The notes under the pieces were generated by a model, which saw only the letters and a program-made list of their open reading frames with translations, ran no database searches and was not told the DNA's origin. Below are positions 33,266 to 45,588 of a stretch of 64,000 bases of DNA, piece by piece. The stretch comes from Panaeolus papilionaceus (lineage: Eukaryota; Basidiomycota; Agaricomycetes; Agaricales): NCBI GenBank assembly GCA_015501605.1, contig JADNRZ010000006.1, forward strand, positions 310,001 through 374,000. The letters run 5' to 3'. Within the stretch, counting starts at the first letter, position 1. Every line of letters begins with the position of its first letter. The position numbers and the translations under genes are program-made.

Positions 33266-34815
33266 CTATCGTGTTTTGACTTCGTGTGTGCTATCGGAAC
33301 TAGGTGTGCCAGGACCTTCTCCTTGTTCAGCACGAATGAATGGGTTGGTAGTGTCTTCTCTGAGGTACATGTAGTAGGCTGGTAGGGCGACGATGAGCGC
33401 ACCAACGATGTTACCGAGATATGCAGCAATCAAAGACCTTAAAAAACGCGGAGATGTTTAGCTAAAGAGGTTTCGGGAAATTCAATCTTGACTCTCACTT
33501 TTTGATGTATTGATCAACGGTCAGCTACAAAAAGAATCACCAGTGAGTTTTTGAATCCTATCACGACGAAAGCACTTACGGGTGCGCCAAACATAATCCC
33601 AAGAGGTACTGAAAACATGTTTGCGACAACTACAATACCAATCTAAGTGACTGGATTTTTGAGCATGACATCATACTCACCATGGTCAAATCCACAGGCC
33701 ACGAAAATCTATGTCAAAGGCCAAGAGAGAATTAGCGCTGACGACACAATCAGGTCATCTCGACCATCTCACCCAAATAGGGATCCAAATCGCAAAGATC
33801 TATTTCACATAAAGACATGTTAGTTGTTTATGAAAGGAACGCCATGGGGGAAACTCCTGCCTTGGAGATAGTATCTTTAGCACCCGCAGCTTGCTATAAT
33901 TATAACGGCGATCGGAGGTGAGCAGATGGAGAAACAGAAGGAGGAATAGAGCGAACCCAAACTGCTACTGAAACGAGCCAGTTGCATCCAATTCCTCTGA
34001 GAAAGATTTGATGCCAGTGTGGATCGTGGGCCTTATGACTAGAAGATGGAGCTTTGAGTATTCCATGGAGGCAAAAATAGCGAATCGCATACATTGCAAA
34101 ATTCTTGATGAACGTCTCATATGGCTCGGTGGAAACAATTCCTGTGTCTTCGCACCATGGTCAGCAAAATACTGAGGCGGCATCACGATGAAGACGGTAG
34201 CTTACAATGAACCAAGATTGCAGCAAAAAATAGACTTCCCGCCAAGTTGCCGAACGTTACTAAGTTGAAGATAAGTCAGAGTAAACAAGAGTGTCGGGGT
34301 TAAGCCTACCGATGATCCAGTTAACTGGCAAACTCCACCAAGGGACAGCGCCTTTCACACATGCCATGGGGAAGTACTGTTTCCGAGTGAGCATATTGTA
34401 TAACCTAGTGTCGATTCAAAGTTACTTGCCAACATGTTGCTCGTCAGCAGTTCCTGTCCCTGGAGAACTATCCTAGAAGAATGGGTCAGACTACCATCGC
34501 TAGAAAGCTTGAGCTGGGCATACATCACCAAACCCACTGGGAAGACAAAACCACCCAAGACTTTGACGATTCCGGGATTTGACGCTGTCAGGCCCGCAGC
34601 CCCACCTTGAAGAATCTCAGAGAGCAGACCACCAAACGACAACATCGCTCCTGCCATGAACTAAACGCTCGAATATCAGTTTTCTCCGCGCATGACCTCG
34701 TAATAACACGTACGGCTTTCATAAAGAGCGACTCGTAGCGGTCTCGATGCTTGTTGACGCTGTACTGCACCATCAACTGGGCAACTTCTTGGGGTTTCAG
34801 CGTGCTGTCGACCAT
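33266..34815 (-). CDS. Formate/nitrite transporter family channel
   Basis: FNT pentameric membrane channel for small monovalent anions such as nitrite, formate or lactate. Start: ATG of MVDSTLKPQEVAQLM at 34815 (the frame upstream has no ATG). After many short introns the exons read FMAGAMLSFGGLLSEILQGG, VKVLGGFVFPVGLVMIVLQG, GQELLTSNMLYFPMA, VNWIIVTFGNLAGSLFFAAI, FLRGIGCNWLVSVAVW, VACGFDHVVANMF (which holds the conserved central histidine of the pore) and SLIAAYLGNIVGALIVALPA. The cytosolic tail ends HEVKTR. The intron at 34377-34429 begins with GC (GCAAGT) rather than GT. No nitrate-assimilation genes flank it, so the anion is not known. Confidence 0.88.
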
Positions 34816-36167
34816 CGGGAAAGTTTTGCACGGAGGTTCGTCGACGTGGGAGGAGAAAGAAGGGGCAAGGAAGAGGCAGATGGAAGAGATAGCAAATATA
34901 AGTGAAAGCACGATAAGAATGTGTGCGAGAAGCACCCTGTGGAGGTAAGGTTGTGTCCGGCAATACAGGACAAGCAAAAATAGACACTATTGAAAATACT
35001 CCAAGGTTTCTGAAGTGGGCAGCGTGTGGGGAGGTAAGCTCGTTTGTAGTAATAAAACGTTCAGGGACATAAGGGATATCCGGAGCAAGTTAAATTTACC
35101 AAACCGAATGAGAGCGCGTTTGCAAGTCTGCTTTCTCGCATACTAACTTTAGTGTTGATGCCAACGGTGACGTTGAAACCAAGCCCCCGAGATCCGTGTT
35201 CCGCACAAGGGTTAGATGAATTGTTTAATGCATTAGCCTCGTTTCATTTTGCGGCAGTAGTACAAGGTCGAGGAAGGTGAAAGCTGAGTATGTTCAAGAT
35301 GTTGGCCTATGTTGACCGATGGGAATCACAAAGGAATTGACACAGGTGACAGAACCCAAAATAGACGCCAGCACCAACTGATGTAACACACATCTTAAAA
35401 CAGTTCGGCGTTTCTTGATTTAGGTATCACAACGATGAGACTTGAGCAAAACCTTTAATTCAGTCTCATTCCTAATTTCACGCTTATCGCATTTGGAGGT
35501 CTATTCACGTCATTCGTCAGAGATCCAAGAAGCCTACTCGCCAGGTATGATTTTTCAAGTGCGACTTCAGTTGACAAGCACGGTTCGAAATAGCGACACC
35601 TCTCACATTGGGTAAAAATAGTCAACGCCCAGCAGCTTTAGCTTGAGATTGCCATGTACTACTATAGGTATGCAATTCGGGACATTTAAGTAGTACGGCT
35701 GTAAGGCGAACAGCGATGACATGGATGACCTGTTACTTAACACATATGTGAGTACACCATTTCTGTCGTCCTAAAGTTTGATTTGCTTATGATATTTGGC
35801 TTGCTAAGTTGCTGCTTTAAGGTTTGCCTGTGTGGTCAAAGGTAGTCTAATTTTAAGTATGAAAGTTGTGGGAAACTGGAATTCAAAGGTCGCTTGTATC
35901 GAGGACGTGTGCGTTCACTGGTGCGTCGAAAACGTTTCGAAAGCTTTCGTTATTCCTGTTGTTGGTTAGAGTTCAGAGCTTCAGCTGTGGGTGAAGGGAC
36001 ACTCGGAATACACCTTATAAGCCCTGACTTGAAAGGATAACTTGAATATGACATTAATAAAAACTTTATATTTATACAAATGAAGCGTTTCTGAGAGCAA
36101 TGGAACAATGGACATATAAATAAAACCGGGCCACAATATAGCGGGACCTTCCTGCCGCTTAGCACCC
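34816..36167. other. Gene-poor intergenic region
   Basis: 1.35 kb between two minus-strand genes. It must hold the FNT promoter on the left and the 3' UTR of the Mei2-like gene on the right. Only short, motif-free frames exist. An 8-bp inverted repeat (GTACTACT 35656-35663, AGTAGTAC 35689-35696) is the only structure noticed. Confidence 0.5.
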
Positions 36168-39100
36168 CTACTTTCCCTCGTCGACATTTGAGGCACCGTG
36201 ACGACCTAAGCCATCTCGGCGGCGGTTTTGAGCGGACCAAGGCCCCCGACGCTGTTGCACTAAATCACCGTGGAAGAAATCACGACTGGCGTAATTGTTG
36301 AAGCCCGACGAATTCACACCTGGCACATAGAGTGCACCTCGATTGTGTGAGCTCCTTTCTTTGCGACGGAAATGCGTGGGGGCTGGGAAGGGCTCAGGCA
36401 GTCCCTTATCTGGGCCCGATGAGTAGTAAATGCGGGGTCGCCAGGCCGGTTTTTCATCCATAATACACGAGTTCTTGAATTTTTCAATGCATGACTCTTT
36501 ACCCCTACAACGTTCTCAATGAGTTTTATGCGAGAGATAAGCATAAAGTGAAGACATACTGATAGTTTGCATAGGTCATTTGAAGGACCTTTTCGCTTGA
36601 GAACATGTTCCTGTTTCGGGTGTGTTAGTTTAACAAGCTACAATAAATCCAATGTGATCCATCACCTACCATTTGGCGCCCAGACGTGCCTTGGCAAAGT
36701 TGAGGAGGGACGTGACAGTGATGAAGTTCACAAAAGCGTAGCCAACGTTGCAACCTAACAAAGTATGTCCTCTCTCAATACAGATACTGCCTCAGATGTG
36801 GATAACTCACCGTTCGAAAAATCGATTCGTAAATACAGAAAATCGATCTGACCGGGGCAAACCTGAGCAATATAGTCCTCCAGGTTCTTGTCTGACATTT
36901 TATTGGGGATGTTCTTGATCATCACCGTGGTCCTTGTATCTCCACCAGCCTCAATCTTGGCCAAATCAAGTTGGTTGTTTTCTGTACTCTTGTGACCCAG
37001 AGGAGCTACGGACATGTGAGTATTTCGAACTGTCGAGGGGGGTGACGGTGATAATCCTCGTGGGGCAGTGAACGATGGAGGGGGGACAAAATGATCAGGG
37101 TAGTGTCGCAAAACAAAGCCATTCAGGTCTGCAACCGCCCCATGATTTCCTTTATGGTGAAGGGGATGATAAGGTGGTCCATTGACGCCGACGTAGTCTC
37201 CGGGATAAAAATGGTTGGGACCGCCGGTCATCCCAGGTATGGGCAATACGGGACCCGACATCGCTGCAATGGCAGGGTCATAAGGCCACGGTGCCATCGG
37301 CGCCTGTGGGGCCGCTATCATGGCGTCTAACGAGCATTGTTGTGAAAGTGGAGGAAGAGGCGGTAGGGGATGGGGTTCGACATGATGAAAATTGGGCGGA
37401 GGGAAGGGACATACAGTCGGTTGGGTAGCGTAGTAGAGCGGGGTAGACAAATGTGGCAAAAAGTGCCCTTGCGGGATTATAGCAGAGGAATTCGAGAGAG
37501 GCACTACGGGGTAATTAGGATACATGTTTTGCTGTGTTGCGTGTACGAATCCTTCAGCGAAATCATATGGAAGCGGGCTGCTCGATACACCGACATCCGG
37601 TGTATTATAAAAGTATGGAGGGGACTCAGGCCCTACAGAAGGAGGGCGAACCATCGAGGCCAGGTCTGAGTTCTCCGACTTCAAGGAGTGAAAGTCAAAC
37701 CGACGACGGGTATCAGAGAGCATCCCAGGGGGTCCAATAGCATGCATGTTCTGCTCTTCTGTGGGGGCGTCGCCATCTGGGGCAGAGTGTCGATTTTGGT
37801 CGAGTGAAGCGTTGACAAATCTTGCTCCGATGAATTCAAGATACATGTCACAAATCGTGGACCCATGGAACTCTGTGCAGGCTTTGATGCTATCGACAAC
37901 GCTGAAGTATTCGACGTCGAAGATGTAAACAGGCTGCGGGTTTCCGTCATGAGTCGAGGGGACAGTTGCAAACAGAAGGGGACTTACAGATGCTGTTTTA
38001 TCCACGTTTTTTAGACGCCGAGTGAACAAGCGGATATCTCCCACGGATTGGAGTAAGGCAAAAAGAAGGGAAATATTGGGCGTCGTAGAGGGGTCCACTT
38101 CCTGGTCGCACTTTGCGTCTTGAGAGCCCATTGAGCTCAGGAACCGTTCAGCTGAGTCGTTGTCATGGTCCGTGGATGAGAGTTCGATGCTCAAGACAAA
38201 GCTTGCGTCGGCTTTGTCAAGGGTGGGCGAAGGGCCAAACATCTACATGAGTTTGAGTATTTTCTTTAAAAATATTCAAGGGCCCGTATACCTACCTCTT
38301 CGGCGGAGTCTACACTGAGAAAGTGGCATGTGAGTCGCGTGGTGTCGCCCTCCACGTTGAAACTCTGGCTGCATTCCAAAAGTCCCCTTGTTGGTGAGTT
38401 AAGAACTGCGCCTTCGGCGATCTTAGCCACACGAGTATCGTAGAATAATATGAGAAGGACGCCGTCTGAAATAAGTCGACGATTGTTGACGGCACTCATA
38501 ATATCGCACGGCCTATCATGCTTGCGATTGGATGTTGGATGTTCGTATGCATTTATCGCGTCAAGTAGAGCTGATTGAAAGTGTGGAACAGTGACTTGGC
38601 GATTAACGTTGCTAATCTGAGGCAGCAAGAAAAAGAGAAAAGGAAAAGCTGTGTTAGATATGGATGCAAGAATATGCACAAAGTCTTACCAGAAGAAGGC
38701 GGGTGGAATTAGGGTCGACGGGGGCGATGTTGGGATGTCCTGCCTCCGAATTATTTTTCACTGCAATATCGCTACCACCCGTAGTTCTAATGCTGGACGA
38801 AGGGGTAAGGGGCGGGGTTAAAAGGTTGTGGGATTGGTCTCGCTCAGTTCTTCTCCGCGTGTGAGTCTTCTTAGCGCTTTTGCGGATAGTGGTTTCGAGG
38901 GAGGCATTTTTCATGTGTCTTGCAGTGGTGGAGGCGATCTCCTCAACCGCAGGCACTCGAGAGGAGGCCTTTGGAGACGACGGGGCTGATGGAGTCACAG
39001 AAGTGGTTTGGTCAGTTTTGTTAGTGATTTGGGTAGCCATTGGCGCTGAATGTGGTGGAATCCTATGTCATATAATGCGGTCATCATCAAGAATGAGAGG

Positions 39101-39247
39101 TTGATACACATGGACTCACCAGATGTTTGGAAGTGATGGGTAATGCTGCAAACGGCTCAATGGTTGGTTTTTCTTGCGTTCTGGCGGCTTAGAGTGCAAA
39201 ACGTCGCGATGATGAGTGGGTTGGTTGGGAATGAAAAAATCGCCCAT
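36168..39247 (-). CDS. Mei2-like RNA-binding protein
   Basis: RNA-binding protein with a C-terminal Mei2-type RRM; fission yeast Mei2 controls the entry into meiosis. A first exon (39120-39247, MGDFFIPNQPTHH) joins across a 57-bp intron to the exon with MATQITNKTDQ. The middle holds a degenerate RRM-like pair (ILFYDTRVAKIAEG; SIKACTEFHGSTICDMYLEF) and a long Pro/Tyr-rich linker. The Mei2 RRM reads RTTVMIKNIPNKMSDKNLED, QIDFLYLRIDFSNGCNVGYA, FVNFITVTSLLNFAKARLGA, KVLQMTYANYQGKESCIEKF and ends RPRIYYSSGPDKGLPEPFP. These motifs are diagnostic. The target RNA is unknown. An ATG at 39040 is an alternative start if the first exon is not used. Confidence 0.9.
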
Positions 39248-40406
39248 GGTCGAAGAACGAGATGAGAAGGGCGAAGGAATGATGGATAGGTTTAGAAGGA
39301 GATTCGAATTTACTCAGCTGTCTAAATTGACATCAAGTAGCAAGCTCTCAAGCTTTATAATGAGGACGCCGGACGCAAGAAGTGGGGGGTAGTATCCCGG
39401 AAAGGCTTTGCGGATCTGGAGGGCATGCCTTCTGATAGGTCGCCTGTCGCCAGGTGGATAAAGTTAAAAAGACAGCCTTGCAATTTGTTGCAACAGATGT
39501 GAAAAAAAATCTGGATGGATCATCTCCCAGCTTTCTGGATTGTCCACTCTAATCTACCATCCAGGAGAGGTTTCGTAGAGTTTAAAACACGCAGCATCCG
39601 AATGAAATAAATAAAATTTTAAAAACGATAGAAATTCGAAAACGTGAAAGGAGAACGAAAGTCACAAATAATTATTTTATTAAATAGGCAAAGAACAGTA
39701 GGGAACTTCTTACACGTCACTCCTACCTATTTCAGTGTATTAAAGAGAACTTCTCGGCCATCATCCGCAACTGGCTGGTGGACGAGGCAGACATAAAGGT
39801 AAGAAGCTGAAGTCGATGCTGTGAATCTATAGAGATGCATGGGCATATTGTATGAACAATTTTTCCAGATAAGGTCGAGGTTTACGAAATGATTGCGTAG
39901 CATGGTGAGGATTTGGGGGAGGATCAGAGGAAAGACGGCGTTCATAGCCACCAAGGAACCGGATTAGACAGAGAAGAATGATCATTCCTTATTCAGAGAG
40001 ACATAGACCGAAGACATTCAGAACGGAGATAGACAGAAAATGGACCAACAGGGATAGATCGACATAGAAGACCAAGAATGAGCCAGAGACATCCAAAAAA
40101 CCAGGAAGATTTCGGAAACCTTGTAGATTCAATTCTGGTTTCGAGTAACACAAGGCATATGGTCAACATTTTCAATTTTTCGACGCAGAAGTAATAATAA
40201 TAATAAAAGCCAATTAAGAGCATAGGTGATGGTAATGGAGAAAAAGAAAAGACGCCCACAATAATAAAATTAAATAATAAATAAATAAGATATTCAGACC
40301 CCATCACGTGATATTTTCCCTCAATGAACCGAGTCTAATAATATTGGATTCACGGTTACTACTTTGACCATTACCTTTGCCCGACGACCCCAACCCTTCA
40401 ATCAAA
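39248..40406. other. Gene-poor intergenic region with AT-rich run
   Basis: 1.16 kb between divergent genes. A 72-residue frame on the minus strand (ATG near 39945, stop 39727) and a longer minus frame at 39993-40307 have no recognisable motif; the second is a translation of an AT-rich simple-sequence tract around 40190-40290. I do not call genes here. Confidence 0.45.
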
Positions 40407-40899
40407 ATGCCTCTATACGAGATGCTATGTATAACAACGCATGTGCCGACATATGTGAGCTTTTTGTGTTATTTAGCATATTGGCTATAATGGAGACTCA
40501 CTCATATTTCCAGCAACATATTCGAGAACTCGTTCGCCAGTCCGCAATGCACGTAATGAATAACGGAGGCGTAGTTCGCGGTATTAATTCATGGGGTACA
40601 CGGACTCTGCCGCAACGAATGAAGCGTCATGGTCCCCCTCAGAACGTTGGAGAGTCAGTCATTCCCTTCTATCCCAACTTCCAACCTCACCAGTTACTCT
40701 TTCACATAGCTATTGGACTATGCATTTTGACACCAGCCCACATACTCTTCGATCACTAAACGGAATAATGCGTCGAGATCCCCGTGTTCTTCGATGGACA
40801 GTGCTCAAACTGGCCGACAAAGTCGAAGATATATCAAAACAAGGCCAAAAATTCAGGGTCGACAATAAACCTTTGGCCGTTGATGAAATCGTCGATTGA
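40407..40899 (+). CDS. MRP17: Mitochondrial small ribosomal subunit protein bS6m
   Basis: Component of the mitoribosome small subunit, homologous to bacterial S6. Three exons (40407-40454, 40514-40653, 40710-40899) give 125 residues. It starts MPLYEMLCITTH at the usual bS6 N-terminus, then IRELVRQSAMHVMNNGGVVR, INSWGTRTLPQRMKRHG, DYWTMHFDTSPHTLRSLNGI and RRDPRVLRWTVLKLADKVED, the last being the RNA-contact strand. Size and motifs are as expected. There is no cleavable presequence, usual for this family, whose members import with internal signals. Confidence 0.93.
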
Positions 40900-41116
40900 C
40901 CGTCGAAATTTTTAAAACGTAATCCCTCGATTTCTCGCCTTCTTGCCTAATTTGTGTCGTTAGTTTATCTCTGGCTTAGGGAATGCAACATTTGAATGAG
41001 GACCTGCCAATTACCTATACATACCGAGTTACTACTCGCGCAACCCCTGCACTATCCCCTACTGCAGAGTGACTATTCTTTTGTAAACACACTACGTACG
41101 CTTCCTGTCTCTAATA

Positions 41117-42228
41117 CTAATTGTCTAACTTAACTCCAACGGAGCCGACAATTTCAGTCAGGTTTGGGACTGTTAAAACTCCCTCCAAGTTCTCATCTGC
41201 ATCTTTATGTTCTTGCTCCCCAATCGGACCAGGTCTTCGCAGAAGGATGGCATTGAATTGGCTTGCTACTGCTCCCAGATAATCGCTACGGAGAACCTTC
41301 AGCTTCACTCTCAAACACCGAAAAAAAACATCTCACCAATTCAACTCATCTCCGATATGGAGACATTCTTCTGGTAGAATAGCCTTTTCCCCAGGATTTA
41401 AGCTTTTGTTGACAAGGTCCAACGCATGTTGAAATATTTGGCGAGATGGCTTCTCAACGCCAACTTCCTCGCTTAAAATAATCGGCTCCAAAAATTCTGG
41501 GAATTCCAAGTCCTTTAGCACTTTTCCTGCACCCGTTCTGTTATTTAGCATTTGGCATGGTTAACTGTGGAATTCATCTGCTACTCACGGAAGCGTGTAT
41601 CCCCGTTACTTATTATAATCGTTTTTAATCCCAATTTTTCGTGTAATCGCTGAACTGTAAAAAAGTGACGCATGGTTGAATACCAGGGATACCTCGAAGT
41701 GGGTGCAATGGGTTCGTTCCCTCACTTGTCGGAATCGCATCTTCAAAAGCCTGGTATCCTTCTTTTGAGCTAAAGCGCGTCATCAGGCTGTCTACGATTT
41801 GAGGCATATTATGATTGAGATCTACGTCAACAAAATAAATGACTGGTTGGTATGCAATTCGAGAATCGAGACGTTGGGAAATGATGGTGTTGAAGGGGTC
41901 GCACCTCGTTCATTGGCACCCGCTCCGAGGGCGGTACATCTAATAACGTCGAACCACCAACTCTTTGCGTCACCACCATATGCTGGTTTCTCTTGCTGCG
42001 TAGCTTTCAATGCTGCGTGAATGCATGTTGGAACCTTAAAAAGCGCTGCTGATTGTAAGAATGGTTATAGTATGTCTTACCCACTTTGAATGCCTGTTTG
42101 ATTGATTCTGGTGGCAAGGTCCCAACGTACGGCGTGAATACTTGAGAGTATTGCTCATATATTGGCTGCCTAGGGGTAATGATAGTGTGTAAGACGTCAA
42201 AAGCGACAAGTCGTATGCGATGTTGCAT
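41117..42228 (-). CDS. HAD-superfamily hydrolase (HDHD3-like)
   Basis: Haloacid-dehalogenase-type phosphatase-like enzyme; substrate unknown. Exons joined at short introns give the motif I segment RLVAFDVLHTIITPR with the nucleophile Asp, the cap-domain block YGGDAKSWWFDVIRCTALGA, motif II near LKTIISNGDTR, the Lys of motif III in EEVGVEKPSRQIFQ and motif IV in CLHIGDEL followed by SDYLGAVASQFNAILLRR. In HDHD3 the residue two past the nucleophile valine is Lys-Asp-Thr; here it is Leu-His-Thr. The gene ends KLDN at 41117. Divergent from the S41 peptidase gene. Confidence 0.83.
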
Positions 42229-42591
42229 GGTTGAAAAACCTCCAAGTAAGGCGCATCATCTTCCCAATTGCTCGCAGATATACAAGACTCGTATGTGCGA
42301 AACATATCCATATCAGTTTGCATTATTCAAGTTGGTATGTTTGTTTCGACATCACATAGAACTTCCACTATGAATCTTTTAACAAGGTGCTTGCAAGATA
42401 TTCGAATTGGATTTTTTTAATAAGTATTGTAAGAGTGTCAGTGCTAATTTTGTTGCTGCCTTGAATATAACGCCAATCAGGTTATAGCGGCCCGGACAGG
42501 GTTCATAAAAACAGCACTTTCATCATCAGCCTTTCCCAGTTCTCGTATCCTTGTTATTGTAACTCTTGGTTGACGCCCGGGTTGCTGAAAC
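42229..42591. promoter_or_regulatory. Shared promoter region, HAD hydrolase / S41 peptidase
   Basis: 363 bp between divergent start codons. CATAAAAA at 42503-42510, about 80 bp before the peptidase ATG, is a weak TATA candidate. Confidence 0.4.
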
Positions 42592-45492
42592 ATGCCTCCG
42601 CAAAGAAAGGGCAATTGCGCCCTTTACCTACTAACATCTGCCCTGACTGTCGCTCTTTTCGTTGTGAATGCAGCATCCAATCCCATTCCTGACCCCTGCG
42701 CCAGCATTGCGGGCAAGAAATGGGTGACTCCTGCTCAAGTGCGGGCTTGTATAACGTCCTTTCCTTTGGACCCGAAGGTCAAGGCAAATGTAAGTTGGGT
42801 TTGTAACTACTGGGTAACATTCGTAAATCTCGTTTTTCTAGGTGATTGAGGTAGTCAACAAGACTCTACCGTTTCATACCTCTGTCAACTATCAAATCCA
42901 AGCACCTCCCCCCTTTGAACACGATGTTCAAGAGGACCTAGCAGCTGATTTGCTTAGAATAAGTACTCAGTCCTATTCCTCGGACTTCGAGTTCCACCTC
43001 GATATATATCGGTCGTTCAAGCGGGCAAACGACGGACATTGTGGCGTATACAACTATTGCTACGACTGTGAGTATAACTAGAGTTTCTATTCGAGTTTCT
43101 AACCTTATTTTAACGTTTGACAGCGTTATATGTTACCTACCTTCCCCTTCCTCTAGTTCTCATAACTAATGAAAATGGGGGTCAAGATGTACACATTGCA
43201 CCCGAGGCGTTCACTGTATCGTCTGCCGAGTTCAAAGAACAAATGAGCGCCTGGCAATCCGACCTTCCATATCCTCTGAGGGGCCAGCTCGAATCGGTAA
43301 GCCTTCCGCTCCCTGATCATCCCCAAACATTCCGCGTCTCAGCTATATTCAAGCTGTCAGGTGCCAAAGTACTTCTTATCAATGGAGAGGATCCATTTAT
43401 CGCTGTCAACAAGAATACAGAAACTACGGGTGGTTATCAATCCTTTGGAACTCGCCAGAACTCGTACGGGATCTCTATACTCGTCATGTCACAATATCTA
43501 ACTCGATTTCTAGCTTTTTTGCGAGCTACCACAGCGGTGCTGCGGGATGGGAATACTATATGGGCAATTTTGCTCAGCATGTCCATCCGTTGACGGATGA
43601 AGTTGAGCTCACTGTGCAACGCACTGGTCGAAAGACTAGGGATACATTCAAGGTTTTCTTTACAATTTCCTTCACGCTCCAACCGAGATGCACAACAGTC
43701 GAACTAATGGAGCTGGTTGCAGATTCCCTATTATTCTCGTCTGGGATCCCCTTCGAAGGCATTTACGGACTCTGCGTCTTACCGTGCAAAAAACTGTGTG
43801 GCAACAGATAAGACAAACGGGAAAGACTACTACAGTACCAACTTTAACATCGATGCTCATCGACAGTTTCTACCCCCTATCGCGACTTACCAGCAGCAAC
43901 CAGCAGTATCCCCAGAAGAGTACTACAGGCACCCAATGAACGTCATACTCGATGGCCTACCACCCACCGACATACCCCTACCAGAACATCTTCGCCCCGA
44001 AGTACCTGCCTTAAACTCGAGCTATAGCGTCAGCCAATTTTACCTTCTGGATGATGGGATCACAGGTGTTCTCGCTCTTGGAAGTTTCTCCGCACATAAT
44101 TATACCACCTTCGGGAAAAGTCTACTGAAAGGTCTGACAGAATTAAAGGAAAAGGGTGCAAAACAGCTCATTGTCGACGTTGTAAGCCGCATCTCCATCC
44201 ATACAAGATTATTTAGGCTGATTTTTATGGGGGGGCATTTCAGACAAACAACGGGGGTGGATATATTTGCATTGCACATGTACGTTAGTGGCAGGAGAAC
44301 CTTCACATTTACTCACAATTACTCCCATATAGTGGCTCCATAGAATCGCAAGTTCCAATATATCTGTCCACTTATGTGGGTACTAACGCTCTGATGATAG
44401 ATTATCGGTCCTTCGGAAACCACGGAACCACAGGCAGGGCTCGACTCCGTGATTAGAGCAGGTCCTTTGGCCCAGTTAATCGTAAAGACCATCGTAGGGG
44501 GGATGGACCCACTCGCTTTGTTGAGCTACAACCCAACCCAATGGACCAATGCCACTCATCACCAATTCCCAGCAACAGCGGATTGGATTAAACCCTACTC
44601 CGTTGAGATAAATGGTCATCAAGATGCTTTCAGCCAACGGCTCGGGCAGGAATGTCAACCTTTCAGCTGGGATGCTCCCGTGGAAGGGTTGTTCGAACCA
44701 GATAACATCTTGATCGTCTCTAACGGCCGGTATATCTTAACCCGTTATTTCTATTGGTATGCCCTCACTTTTTACGACTAGATGCGCAAGCTCGTGCTCC
44801 CTGTTCAGTGTAAGTAACGATCAACTTCCTTGATCTAATAGTTTTGCCATTTCAGCCCCTATCTAGATTACCATGTCGAAAGAGGAAGGGGTCAGAACCG
44901 TAGTTGTTGGAGGCAAGGCAGATACACCTCAAGATTACTGTGGCACCGTCGGGGGGCAATCAACGTCCTTCTCAATGATCGATTCCGAAATTAAGGTTCG
45001 TCTGCCTATTGTCCATTGTACTCCAATATCGTCTCAGTTTGGGTTTCAGTCTACTCAACTCAAGGGACATAAGCTCGCACCACCCGATTTGTATGTAATC
45101 ATTTCAGTTTGAACGAGGGTTGTGAGCTTATGGATCATATCAGCTTGACCAACAGTGTGCAAGGCATAACCTGGAGATTGGGACTCGGTATAGACAATAC
45201 TGACGAGCCAGAAGGTGAGTCTTAACAGGGTATATTTGGACAGTCTTGTATCTCAAAAAGTTTAAACCGAGTTCAGAGTGGCAGGAGCACCCAGCAGACA
45301 TTAATTTCCCGGTAACATTGGCCACGTAGGTTTCTTTCCGGTTTGTCATTTTCTTTTGTCAATTCACGCGTCCATAGTGTCAACAAACCCCTGGCAATCT
45401 GGAAAGCATTGGCTGAGCAATATCTGCCCCGTATAAAGCCTGCGACGATTTTCCAAGTACAACCCGTGGATGGCTCGCAAACGCTTAGTTAG
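42592..45492 (+). CDS. Secreted S41-family peptidase (CPAF-like)
   Basis: Tail-specific-protease-type serine peptidase, likely secreted. The N-terminus (residues 1-30) is a signal peptide with core LYLLTSALTVALFVVNAAS. Exons then give NDGHCGVYNYCYDSLYVTYL, a PDZ-like segment VYNY-to-PLPLVLITNENGGQDV, IIDV-type strand LKEKGAKQLIVDVTNNGGGY and the catalytic loop SNGRCASSCSLFS. Further on come VRTVVVGGKADTPQDYCG and GITWRLGLGIDNTDEPEEWQ, and the end PVDGSQTLS at 45492. The nucleophile serine is in the ASSCS loop. At least nine introns are present, two of them visible only from the required phase (GGCCG donor before the ATGCGCAAG exon). Substrate unknown. Confidence 0.82.
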
Positions 45493-45588
45493 ACAAAACG
45501 CTATATTATAGTGTGTTATATATGCAATTTTATACAACAAGTGAATTCCAATTTTACACCCTGTTCAGGCGCAGTGGAGGCACCACAT

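Noticed and set aside
35656..35696. 8-bp inverted repeat as a mobile element end
   Set aside because: Arms too short, no target duplication, no element-like interior.
39993..40307. 104-residue hydrophobic frame on the minus strand
   Set aside because: It translates an AT-rich simple-sequence tract with repeated Tyr and Phe; no splice support or motif.
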